Positions 1-7,333 of a DNA stretch of 60,300 nt are shown here, piece by piece. Each line of letters starts with the position of its first letter. The stretch's first letter is position 1. Source of the DNA: RYN-428 sp035551995 (lineage in GTDB: Bacteria; Planctomycetota; Phycisphaerae; Tepidisphaerales; Tepidisphaeraceae); contig DASZME010000050.1 in NCBI GenBank assembly GCA_035551995.1, positions 1-60,300 on the forward strand. The letters run 5' to 3'. Position numbers and translations under genes: made by a program. Under the pieces are notes generated by a model. That model was not told the origin of the DNA, searched no databases, and saw nothing but the letters and a program-made list of their open reading frames with translations.

Positions 1-1048
1 CGCGGCGCTTGCCGGCGTCGTACAAAAGTGATTCGAGAACCGGCCTGAGCTTGTCGGCGTTTTTGCGCCGATCCATCTCATCATCTACTAGCGCCGCCGC
101 CCCGGCGTCCGACAGCTCTTTCGCGTTCAGCCGTTGATGCATGTCGCGGTGAAACGGGTACGGCAGCAGGATCGACGGAATGCCGCACGCCGTCAGCTCG
201 GCGCAACTGCTGGCGCCGGACCGACTCACGGCTAAATCCGTAACGGCCCAGACGTCGGCCATCGCGGGCGTGAAATCAATCACTTGGGCGGCGACAGACG
301 TGCCGTTGTCGGCCAGCTCGCGATAACCGGCCCGCACCGCGTCGGCGTGCTCGCGGCCGGCAAGGTGTAGCACCTGCCAGCCACGAAGTGCGACGCCTTC
401 AAACATGGTGAGCACCGCTTCGTTGACCGTTTTGGCGCCGAGGGAGGCGCCGGTAACGGCCAATGTCATCAGCCGGGGATCGAGTTGAAGCCGCCGGGAA
501 GCCTCCTCGCGCGGCGGGAGCGTTCGGATGTCCTCGCGGATGGGGCAGCCGGTGATTCGCAATTTCGATCTTTCGGCGGCGGCCACGTGATTGGCGGTGG
601 AAGCGAATTGGCAGCAGACGGCTTTGGCGCGCTTCATGAGGAACTGATTGGCTTTGCCGGGAATGACGTCAGGGTTGATCAGCGCCGACGGCACTTTCTT
701 TCCCGCCGCCTCGCGAATCGCCACGCCGGCGGCATAACCGCCGAGGCCCAGGGCGGCGATCGGCCGCCGTTCGTGCAATATTTTCCGAACCAGGTCTTTG
801 GTCTCGCGCCAGGATTTCCAGAATTTCAGCAATCCTCCGATCGATTTCACCGGCGGAACGATCGGCTGCGGAATGAACTCGAATCCGGTCGATTCGAGGA
901 TCACGCGGTCGATCTCTCGTTGCGTGCAGAGAAACAGCGGCCTGGCGTCCGGCAGCAGCGCGCGCAGCGCCTGGGCCACCGCGATTCCGGGAAACAAGTG
1001 CCCGCCGGTACCTCCGCCGGCCATCAGGATGGTTGTCGGTTCATTCAT
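1..1048 (-). CDS. murG: MurG, UDP-GlcNAc:lipid I GlcNAc transferase (C-terminus cut by window edge)
   Basis: Cytoplasmic-face glycosyltransferase that converts lipid I to lipid II in peptidoglycan synthesis. Conceptual translation from the ATG ending at 1048 begins MNEPTTILMAGGGTGGHLFPG, the glycine-rich GGGTGGHxxPG motif that opens MurG, followed by an ALGGYAAG-type loop. Further on it has TGASLGAKTVNEAV and a VSRSGASSCAELTACGIPSILLPYPF stretch (shown in overlapping parts: SRSGASSCAEL, GIPSILLPYPF), which is the UDP-GlcNAc-binding C-domain signature. About 349 codons are visible and the frame runs off the left edge, so the last few residues are missing. Its neighbours in the dcw cluster lie outside the window. 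Identification is firm. Confidence 0.93.
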   Translation of the reverse strand, partial: MNEPTTILMAGGGTGGHLFPGIAVAQALRALLPDARPLFLCTQREIDRVILESTGFEFIPQPIVPPVKSIGGLLKFWKSWRETKDLVRKILHERRPIAALGLGGYAAGVAIREAAGKKVPSALINPDVIPGKANQFLMKRAKAVCCQFASTANHVAAAERSKLRITGCPIREDIRTLPPREEASRRLQLDPRLMTLAVTGASLGAKTVNEAVLTMFEGVALRGWQVLHLAGREHADAVRAGYRELADNGTSVAAQVIDFTPAMADVWAVTDLAVSRSGASSCAELTACGIPSILLPYPFHRDMHQRLNAKELSDAGAAALVDDEMDRRKNADKLRPVLESLLYDAGKRR

Positions 1049-1296
1049 GGATCGGCAAAGGGTACTTGAAGAATGAGCGACGCGAAATGGACGGCGTGGC
1101 CGCGCGGCGGATCGGACCGGATGGCCGATATCTCAGCCGCCTCGATCGAACCATACGAATCCCAAGCGTTTCTCCCCCGCTCGAGCCGATAAAAAGAATG
1201 GATTCCTTCAAAAAAAATTGCGAAAAACGATGCGATGCCGCTTGACATGTGATAGACTCAACCAACCACCGGCAGCAGTACACAAAGGCGCAGCCC
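1049..1296. other. Divergent intergenic spacer
   Basis: This 248-bp spacer separates murG (minus) from a small plus-strand gene and should hold both promoters. Short ORFs on both strands here are overlapping and have no recognisable product. No clear inverted repeat or operator was seen. Confidence 0.5.
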
Positions 1297-1623
1297 ATGA
1301 TCGCGAAAACGCTACGTGTTCAAAAATACAGCGTGGGTGACCGCGTGATTTTTCGAGCTTGCAAGCGGAGCACCCATCCCGGCCTCCGCGCCCGGCACGT
1401 TCGTCCCGAACCGCTGGGTGAAGGGTATCAATACGAAGTGGACAAGTTCTGGACCGTAAGCGAAATTCGCGGCGGCCAACTGGTCCTGCTTACCCGGCGA
1501 GGAAAAATCCGCGTGGTCGATATTGCCGACCCCTCCCTTCACGGCGCGACTTGGCTCGAGCGCATGCTTTACCGGGACCGGTTTCCGAGCCCGGCGATCT
1601 TCGCGCGCCCCACGTGTGAATAA
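1297..1623 (+). CDS. Conserved hypothetical protein, 108 aa
   Basis: I do not know the function. The start is placed at the ATG at 1297 because AAAGG lies 8 nt upstream; an in-frame GTG at 1249 would add 16 unconvincing residues. The protein is basic in its first half, with segments KYSVGDRVIFRACKRSTHPG, HVRPEPLGEGYQYEVDKFW and VLLTRRGKIRVVDIADPSL. The pattern VGDRVI...VDKFWTVSEI...LVLLTRRGK suggests a small beta-barrel fold (SH3/KOW-like), which is inference. I have a memory of similar short proteins in planctomycetes, but no assigned role. It stands alone, followed by a repeat array. Confidence 0.72.
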   Translation: MIAKTLRVQKYSVGDRVIFRACKRSTHPGLRARHVRPEPLGEGYQYEVDKFWTVSEIRGGQLVLLTRRGKIRVVDIADPSLHGATWLERMLYRDRFPSPAIFARPTCE

Positions 1624-1660
1624 TTCTCGCTTGGTGATTTTTTTGACTCGTGGCTTAGGG

Positions 1661-1790
1661 AGCCTTGGGCGTCGAGCACGCCGCCGCAAGCCTTGGGCGG
1701 GAAGAACGTCGCGCAAGCCTTGGGCGTCGAGCACGCCCCGCAAGCATTGGGCGGGAAGAACGCCCCGCAAGCGGGGCCACTAAACGTGGG
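1661..1790. repeat. Tandem 27-bp array ending in a GCAAGC-core palindrome
   Basis: Four units of 27 bp lie head to tail (about 1661, 1686, 1713, 1740), each of the form GCAAGCcTTGGGCG followed by alternating TCGAGCACG or GGAAGAACG variants. The array ends in GCCCCGCAAGCGGGGC (1762-1777) and a CCaCTAAACG tail. That 16-mer palindrome recurs at several other intergenic sites in the window. Confidence 0.85.
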
Positions 1791-1815
1791 AGCGCTATCG
1801 CAACCTGACGGTGAT

Positions 1816-2067
1816 CTAGTGGCGCGGAAAATCCAAGACTTGAAAATCGGGCCGATGCTCGAGCTTTTTCATCACTTGGGGAAGCGTGAGGGGATCGCCG
1901 AAAGCGCCGCCGATTTCAGACTCCACGCCTCGTTCGGTTGCCTTCAGACGTTCCTCCCAATTGTGCGCGTCTTCCCGTGAGAATTCAGCCATCCAATAGC
2001 GAAAATTTCCCTCTTCTTGAGGACTTCTCAAAACGACGACTTTCTGAGCGGGGGCTACGGTCGTCAT
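1816..2067 (-). CDS. Hypothetical protein, 83 aa
   Basis: A small protein of unknown function. The start MTTVAPAQKVVV is chosen because AAGGA lies 8 nt upstream; an in-frame ATG eight codons earlier lacks such a site. The sequence is charged and Trp-containing (GNFRYWMAEFSREDAHNWEE) with no signal peptide or membrane segment. The C-terminal half (LTLPQVMKKLEHRPDFQVLD) looks helical. It faces the repeat array and has no obvious operon partner. It could be a real small gene, given start context and codon use, but no family is recognised. Confidence 0.55.
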   Translation of the reverse strand: MTTVAPAQKVVVLRSPQEEGNFRYWMAEFSREDAHNWEERLKATERGVESEIGGAFGDPLTLPQVMKKLEHRPDFQVLDFPRH

Positions 2068-2450
2068 AAAATGCATCCTTGTTTCGGGCATTCGATCGTT
2101 CTCTTATTGTCCGAGTTCAATCGGAATCAAATCTTAAAAGCCATATTTTAAGGATTCTACGAAAAATCGGCTAAGATTTGGTTAATAATACGGGAGGACC
2201 AAGGAATGTCGGTCAAGACTCGGGTGGAATCCATTAGATGGATATAACGGAAGCCAAGCTCTATATGCTGTATCAGGGAGAACAGGTCGAAGAAAAAAAT
2301 TTCTGTCACCCCTGGCCACCACATGTAACGACAAAGGCGGCGTGGATCCTCTCGGACAACCACGCCGCCCAGGGAAGGAGGATTGTAGAACAAAAATAAT
2401 ACGCCCATTACATGGTGGAAGTTCGCGATTCGTATTATTTGGAGGGATAT
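2068..2450. other. Intergenic region with no supported gene
   Basis: This stretch contains only overlapping short reading frames with low-quality translations on both strands. It is more AT-rich than its flanks (around 2100-2170). No hairpin, repeat or RNA gene was recognised. Confidence 0.5.
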
Positions 2451-3236
2451 TCAGACCGGAAGTTTTTTGCCGTCGGTCGTCCAGAGGAAGGCCAGGTGTT
2501 GACGTGGCTTTGGAGGGATGAACCATCGCAGCAGGGCGCGGGCGATCGGCCGTCCGAACGCCAACCCGGCCACCACGCATGCGCACTGGAACAGCAGATC
2601 GACGCAAAGCGTTGCGATTCCCCACCCGCGGAGGAATCGGGCCATCGGATTCAGGAGCCAGAATGCCGACGCGCCCATAAACGAGATCAACGGGAAGACA
2701 AACGCCAGAGCCCGGGTGGCGCCTTTGACATGCCAGAAAAAAACCGAGTGAAATATCCCAACCAAAACCGCCAGCGTGCCGGCTGTCGCTTCGATCATGA
2801 AGAGTGCGTATCGTTCCTGCCGAATTTCTTCGGGCGTCAGCGTGTGCCCTGGTTCAATTGAGTAAACATAGCGCGTCACCCATGTCCGCGATTGAAGATT
2901 CCATTCAACGGCTTCCTGCCAATGCGTTGACGTGCGTAGATGGGCGTATGGGAGCATCCCCAGAAACAGCGTAGACAGGCCAAACCCAAAAAATAGAAAC
3001 ATCACCCAAATGAAGAGCAGGAGCGTCGCGAATCGATTGAGCCAAACCCTGCCGATCGTGACTCCGTGTCCCGCCGCCGCGAATTGGCCGCACTCCGGAC
3101 ATCGGCAGACGAGAAGATTCAGCCGCTGGTCTCGCGAGACGACCTGGGCGTGGAGGTTGTAGCCGCACGCCTGGCAGAACGTATCGGTTTGCAGTTGTCC
3201 GATCGGAACGGCGGTCTCGCTTTCAGTGGAAGTCAT
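2451..3236 (-). CDS. Zinc-ribbon integral membrane protein, 261 aa
   Basis: No specific function is recognised. The start is set at MTSTESETAVPIGQ (3236), since the longer frame only adds a basic non-conserved leader. The N-terminal 60 residues carry a zinc ribbon: CxxCGYNLH followed by CRCPECGQ. Four to five hydrophobic segments follow, for example FATLLLFIWVMFLFFGF, AGTLAVLVGIFHSVFFW, ALAFVFPLISFMGASAFW and IATLCVDLLFQCACVVAGLA. A cytosolic zinc ribbon fused to a small membrane domain is a layout I associate with planctomycete hypotheticals. It is the only gene on its strand in this interval. Confidence 0.72.
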   Translation of the reverse strand: MTSTESETAVPIGQLQTDTFCQACGYNLHAQVVSRDQRLNLLVCRCPECGQFAAAGHGVTIGRVWLNRFATLLLFIWVMFLFFGFGLSTLFLGMLPYAHLRTSTHWQEAVEWNLQSRTWVTRYVYSIEPGHTLTPEEIRQERYALFMIEATAGTLAVLVGIFHSVFFWHVKGATRALAFVFPLISFMGASAFWLLNPMARFLRGWGIATLCVDLLFQCACVVAGLAFGRPIARALLRWFIPPKPRQHLAFLWTTDGKKLPV

Positions 3237-3326
3237 GGCGGGTATCATAAGTCGCGTGGGGCGAAGTGACCACGACGCCAACGGTAGTCGACGCATCCCG
3301 CCTCCCGCCGATTGAAAATACCAGAA

Positions 3327-4262
3327 TCACGCAAGACCGAAACGGGCTTGAATCCGGCGTTGCAGGACCGCAAAAATCCAGCGATCGGCGATCATGCCGA
3401 TGACCACCATGATTATCATCACCGCGACGACCTGGGCGACATCCGAAAAGTCGCGGCCGGTTTCCAGGAGAAAGCCGATGCCGCGATATTTTTCCACCGG
3501 AAAGATCAATTCCGCGCCCATGAGCGATCGCCAGGCGAAAGAAAACCCGGTCCGCAAGCTCCCGGCGAGCGCGGGCAGGCTGGCGGGAAGAAGAATATAC
3601 ACATAGAGCCGCCATCCGCTGGCGCCGAGCATCAGGCCCGCGCGCGGGTACAGCGGGGGAATGTTGCGAAGTCCATCCCGCAGCGAAAGAGCGGCGGCGG
3701 AAAAACTTCCCATCACCAGCACGAACAGAATGCCTTGCTCGTTGATCCCGAAGCATAAGATCGCCAGCGGAACCCAACAGACGCTGGGAAGGGTCTGCAA
3801 GCCGAGAAAAAGGGGGCCGATGAATTGATCGATGGCGTCGAACCGCCACATCAGCAGGCCCAGCGTCGCGCCCAGGGTGATGCTGACGACGAATCCCACG
3901 ACCAGGCGCGTAAGGCTGATGATCGTCGCTCTGACGAGGTCGCTGTTTAGGATGCGTCCGATGCCGGTTGGGGCGGCGTTATCGATCGGCCGGGGCCAGC
4001 CGGGATGCAACGGCTCGCCGAAGCCGGTATGAATGTTGAGCATTCCCAGAATGGCGTCGATCACGTGGCTTGGCGCGGGGAAGGTGGTGGCCTTCCATTC
4101 ATACTGCGCGCCGAGGATCGACTGTTCGGCGCCGCGTACCCATGTCCATCCCGAAGCCCTAAATGCCGTCTCCCAGCATGCCAGTATTAACGCCCAGACG
4201 AGCAGACGCTTGAGGATTCCAGTATTCTTCTGCCATCTCGGCGTTGACACGGTTGACCTCAT
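3327..4262 (-). CDS. ABC importer permease, SsuC/TauC/NrtB family
   Basis: Membrane permease of a nitrate/sulfonate/taurine-type importer. It has an N-terminal transmembrane helix (LLVWALILACWETAF), a periplasmic stretch of about 80 residues, then the BPD_transp_1 core from about residue 105 (ATIISLTRLVVGFVVSITLG). The EAA-like coupling loop is seen near DGLRNIPPLYPRAGLMLGAS. It overlaps the end of the upstream ATPase gene by about 100 nt. The start is uncertain: ATG at 4262 is used, while TTG 4268 and GTG further in are alternatives, and no good Shine-Dalgarno site helps. Third gene of a binding protein-ATPase-permease operon. Substrate not determinable. Confidence 0.88.
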   Translation of the reverse strand: MRSTVSTPRWQKNTGILKRLLVWALILACWETAFRASGWTWVRGAEQSILGAQYEWKATTFPAPSHVIDAILGMLNIHTGFGEPLHPGWPRPIDNAAPTGIGRILNSDLVRATIISLTRLVVGFVVSITLGATLGLLMWRFDAIDQFIGPLFLGLQTLPSVCWVPLAILCFGINEQGILFVLVMGSFSAAALSLRDGLRNIPPLYPRAGLMLGASGWRLYVYILLPASLPALAGSLRTGFSFAWRSLMGAELIFPVEKYRGIGFLLETGRDFSDVAQVVAVMIIMVVIGMIADRWIFAVLQRRIQARFGLA

Positions 4263-5133
4263 CTTCAATTTCTTTGCGGACGATCCGGGTAATTTCGCTG
4301 ATGTCCTCGTTGTCTGGATTGCGCGGGTGCGCCAGCGGCACGATCACCTCGCGCCGAATCCGGCCGGGATGCGAATGCAGCACGATGATCCGATCGGCCA
4401 GACGAACCGCTTCGCCGACGGAATGGGTGACGAACAAAATCGTCTTTTTCGTCTCGGCCCAGATTTCCTGGAGCTGGCCGTGAAGAAGCGTTCGCGTCTG
4501 GGCGTCGAGGGCGGCGAAGGGCTCGTCCATGAGCAGCACCGCCGGGTCCATGACCAACGCGCGGGCGATGGCCACGCGCTGACGCATGCCGCCCGAAAGT
4601 TCGTGGATGAGCTTATCTCGCTTGGTTTGAAGATGAACCAGTTGCAACGCGGCGTCGACGCGCGACGCCCGCTCGTTTTTATCGACCTTCAGCATTTTCA
4701 ATCCGAACTCGATGTTCTGAGCGGTCGTGAGCCAGGGGAACAGGCCGTGATCCTGAAAGACCATCGCGCGATCGGGGCTGGGGCCGTCGCTGCGCTGGCC
4801 GTCGAGTTCGACCGCCCCTTTTGCTTGCTTCAGCATTCCCGCCGCCACGCCAAGGAGCGTGCTTTTGCCGCATCCGCTTGGACCGACGACGACCACGAAC
4901 TCGCCGGGCGCGCAGGTCAGACTGACATCCCGAAGCGCCTGCATCGATGAGCCGGGAAAATTGACGTCGATGTTCCGAAGCACCAGCCTTCCGCGGGCGG
5001 CGACATTGGCGCGCTCGCGTCCAGGCGACGCGGCCCCCACCGCCGCCAGCGCCAACGAACGAACATCCGCGGAGCTTGCGAAGACCGGCAAGCCGATGGC
5101 GGTGGATGTAGATGCGACGGCTGATGCTGCCAT
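4159..5133 (-). CDS. ABC importer ATPase, SsuB/TauB/NrtD family
   Basis: Cytoplasmic ATPase that powers the adjacent permease. Walker A GPSGCGKST is at residues 84-92, the signature LSGGMRQR and Walker B LLMDEPFAALD follow, and the switch histidine is in FVTHSVGEA. The start ATG at 5133 has GGAGG 8 nt upstream and lies 17 nt after the binding-protein stop. The first about 48 residues, Ala/Ser-rich, precede the conserved ABC domain and are an unusual extension. The C-terminal segment (NPDNEDISEITRIVRKEIED) is typical of the sulfonate/taurine subgroup. The tail overlaps the permease start. Confidence 0.93.
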   Translation of the reverse strand: MAASAVASTSTAIGLPVFASSADVRSLALAAVGAASPGRERANVAARGRLVLRNIDVNFPGSSMQALRDVSLTCAPGEFVVVVGPSGCGKSTLLGVAAGMLKQAKGAVELDGQRSDGPSPDRAMVFQDHGLFPWLTTAQNIEFGLKMLKVDKNERASRVDAALQLVHLQTKRDKLIHELSGGMRQRVAIARALVMDPAVLLMDEPFAALDAQTRTLLHGQLQEIWAETKKTILFVTHSVGEAVRLADRIIVLHSHPGRIRREVIVPLAHPRNPDNEDISEITRIVRKEIEDEVNRVNAEMAEEYWNPQASARLGVNTGMLGDGI

Positions 5134-5150
5134 AAGGTTCCCCTCCGTAC

Positions 5151-6203
5151 TCAGGGGGCTGACTTCTGTGTTTCGATACGCTTTAGAATGCTCGTGTCGA
5201 TCAGGCCGGTGAGGTCCGGCGGATGGGGCGCCAGTTTCAGATCGTAGGCCCAATCTCCCATCGTCTTAATCGTGTCCGGCAGCGGATCGTCCAAAAATCG
5301 AACCGTCTGAATCGACGATTCCAATACGCCCGGCGGAAGTTTCTTGCCGCTCAGCGCGAACAGCGCTTCTTCAAGCCGCGGCGCGTATTTTTCCGGCTCG
5401 CGCTGCAATCGAACCGTCCAATGATGATGCACCTCCAGCATCTTGCGAACGACATCCGGGTGATTTTCCAGAAACCGCGGCGTCGTTATCACCAGCGTCA
5501 ACACGAAAACCTTGGCCGGCCAAATATCCTTCTCCTCGGCCACCACGTGCGCCCCGGCCTGCGCCACCAAACGCGACCCCCAGGGCTCCGGCGCCCAAGC
5601 GGCGTCGATCTGACCGTCTTCCATCATCTTCAACTGCTCGGGATTCGCAATCGGCACCACATTCGCCGCGTCCTCCTGACCCAGAACATGCGTCAGATAA
5701 TGCCTTGCCGCGATGTCCTGCGTATTGCCGTGCTGCGGGGTGGCGACGCGCTTGCCTTTGAGATCTTCCAGCTTCTCGATCCCCGAATCCTTTCGCGCGA
5801 CGATGAGCACCCCGTTGGCCGCCGCCGCCGATATGACGCGAACGTCCTTGCCGCGCCCTCTTAGATGTGCGTTGAGCACTGGTCCGGGACCGACGTACCC
5901 GACGTCGATTTCCCCCGCCAACAGCGCTTCAATCAGCGATGGCCCGGCATTAAACACCTTCGCCGTCAAGACCGACGGCTTAATCGCCTCGCCAAATTCC
6001 CCCGACGAAACGCCAAGCACGGCTTGCGCGTGGGTCAGATTTCCGAAGTACCCAATCCGAACCTCCGCCGGGGGAACATTCGTCTCCTGCCCCGACGCTT
6101 TGTGGGTCGTCTCGATCTTGCGGCACCCACCGACCAAAACCACGGCAATCGATACAATCGCAGGGACCACACCGAAAAATCGCTTGAGACGCTGCATCCT
6201 CAT
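5151..6203 (-). CDS. ABC importer periplasmic binding lipoprotein, SsuA/NMT1-like
   Basis: Solute receptor of the importer. A signal peptide ending in the lipobox LVGGC (residues about 23-27 after the chosen start MRMQRLKRF) indicates a membrane-anchored lipoprotein. The mature part has the family core RIGYFGNLTHAQAVLG, then GPSLIEALLAGEIDVGYVGP, LKGKRVATPQHGNTQD and AAWAPEPWGSRL, all typical of SsuA/TauA/NrtA type-2 periplasmic proteins. First gene of the operon, followed after 17 nt by the ATPase. Family members bind sulfonates, nitrate, taurine or thiamine precursors, and the true ligand cannot be assigned here. Confidence 0.9.
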   Translation of the reverse strand: MRMQRLKRFFGVVPAIVSIAVVLVGGCRKIETTHKASGQETNVPPAEVRIGYFGNLTHAQAVLGVSSGEFGEAIKPSVLTAKVFNAGPSLIEALLAGEIDVGYVGPGPVLNAHLRGRGKDVRVISAAAANGVLIVARKDSGIEKLEDLKGKRVATPQHGNTQDIAARHYLTHVLGQEDAANVVPIANPEQLKMMEDGQIDAAWAPEPWGSRLVAQAGAHVVAEEKDIWPAKVFVLTLVITTPRFLENHPDVVRKMLEVHHHWTVRLQREPEKYAPRLEEALFALSGKKLPPGVLESSIQTVRFLDDPLPDTIKTMGDWAYDLKLAPHPPDLTGLIDTSILKRIETQKSAP

Positions 6204-6310
6204 AATATATACAAATCCTATCGAATTACAAGACATTTATGGAAGGCTTCAAGACGCCACCCGGCGGCATGGTTTGAATCGTGAGCGATCTATGGTTGAA
6301 TGTGCCATTG

Positions 6311-7099
6311 ATGCGATGGGTTATTGGAGACATCCACGGGATGCTTCGGCCGCTCGAAGCGCTCCTTGAGGCCGTGCTTAAGCGCGACCTTGGCGCCCGT
6401 TACATTTTCGTCGGCGACTATGTCAATCGCGGCCCCCAGACGCCCGGCGTGATCGACCGCCTGCTCGGCTTGCAAAATGCGACGTTCCTGCGCGGAAATC
6501 ACGACGACATCTTCGACCTGATCGTCAACGGCCAATGCTATCTCGGGCAGAACGATCCGTCCGACGCATTGGCGGCTTACCGATCGTTTATGAACCACGG
6601 CTTGGCCGATACCCTTGGGGCATACGGCGCCGACTGGACGCAATTGGAATTTCTGCTTCGTCATCCGGACCTGCAACGGCTGCGGCAATTGACGCAACTG
6701 GTGCCGGCCGAGCATCGGAAATTTTTCCGCGGGCTGCGGGCGGTGGTTGAATACGACACTTTTTTTGTCGCCCACGCCTATTGGGACCCGGCCGAATCGG
6801 ACACGAGCCCCGACATCGCCGCGCGGCTGGTCTCCGACGCCAAGTTACGGTCGCAGCTTCTATGGGGGCGATATAACGAGGCTCAGATCCAGTCCAAAAA
6901 ACGATGGAAGCGAACGGGATATTTCGGGCATACGCCGGTGAGTAATTATCTAAAAGGCGCCGACGTGAAGCCGGTGCGCGGGTCCCAAATCGTCCTGCTC
7001 GACACCGGCGCGGCGCTCGGCGCCAACGGCCGGCTCTCAGCCGTCTGCGCCGATAATGGGGAGCTGATTCAGGCCGACCGGGCAGGGGCGATTGTTTAG
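6311..7099 (+). CDS. Serine/threonine protein phosphatase, PPP-type metallophosphoesterase
   Basis: Predicted metal-dependent protein phosphatase. From MRWVIGDIHG the di-metal motifs appear in order: GDIHG (residues 6-10), GDYVNRG, GNHDD, an active-site His in VAHAYWD, and FGHTPV near the C-terminus. Length of 262 aa is normal for bacterial PP1/PP2A-like enzymes. The start ATG 6311 is chosen because family members begin a few residues before GDIHG; a GTG at 6281 would add ten residues. It is divergently arranged with the ABC operon over about 100 bp. Substrate unknown; enzymes of this kind act on phosphoproteins or diadenosine tetraphosphate. Confidence 0.9.
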   Translation: MRWVIGDIHGMLRPLEALLEAVLKRDLGARYIFVGDYVNRGPQTPGVIDRLLGLQNATFLRGNHDDIFDLIVNGQCYLGQNDPSDALAAYRSFMNHGLADTLGAYGADWTQLEFLLRHPDLQRLRQLTQLVPAEHRKFFRGLRAVVEYDTFFVAHAYWDPAESDTSPDIAARLVSDAKLRSQLLWGRYNEAQIQSKKRWKRTGYFGHTPVSNYLKGADVKPVRGSQIVLLDTGAALGANGRLSAVCADNGELIQADRAGAIV

Positions 7100-7104
7100 G
7101 AGTT

Positions 7105-7332
7105 GTGCGTTGTTAGTTGTTAGTTGTTAGTTGGTAGTTGCTCGTTGCTGGTTGATAGTTGGTAGTTGTCAGTCGCTAATTGTTGGTTGTCAGAGCATTT
7201 CGCAGTTGGTACAGCGAGTGGAGGTCGCGAATCACGCCCGCAAGCGGGGCCGCTAAACGTAGAAACGCTACAGACTTAACAAACTAACAACTGACAACTG
7301 GCAACTAACAACTGACAACTACCAACCACCAA
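7105..7332. repeat. Inverted array of degenerate heptamers (word GTTGTTA)
   Basis: About twelve head-to-tail 7-mers of the type GTTGTTA, GTTGGTA, GTTGTCA run from 7107 to about 7190. A complementary set (CTAACAA, CTGACAA, CTACCAA) runs from about 7277 to 7330. The two halves could pair into a long imperfect hairpin. A GCCCGCAAGCGGGGC palindrome with tail CCGCTAAACG (7236-7260) sits in the loop. It separates two convergent genes. Confidence 0.85.
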
Positions 7333-7333
7333 C

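Noticed and set aside
485..1069. Plus-strand frame of 194 codons at the left edge
   Set aside because: It is the antisense shadow of murG, whose minus-strand translation has clear family motifs.
1661..1790. Possible CRISPR array from 27-bp tandem units
   Set aside because: Units are directly contiguous with no spacers, and the array is degenerate.
2157..2408. Minus-strand frame of 83 codons
   Set aside because: No recognisable family, no ribosome site, AT-rich non-coding context and weak codon pattern.
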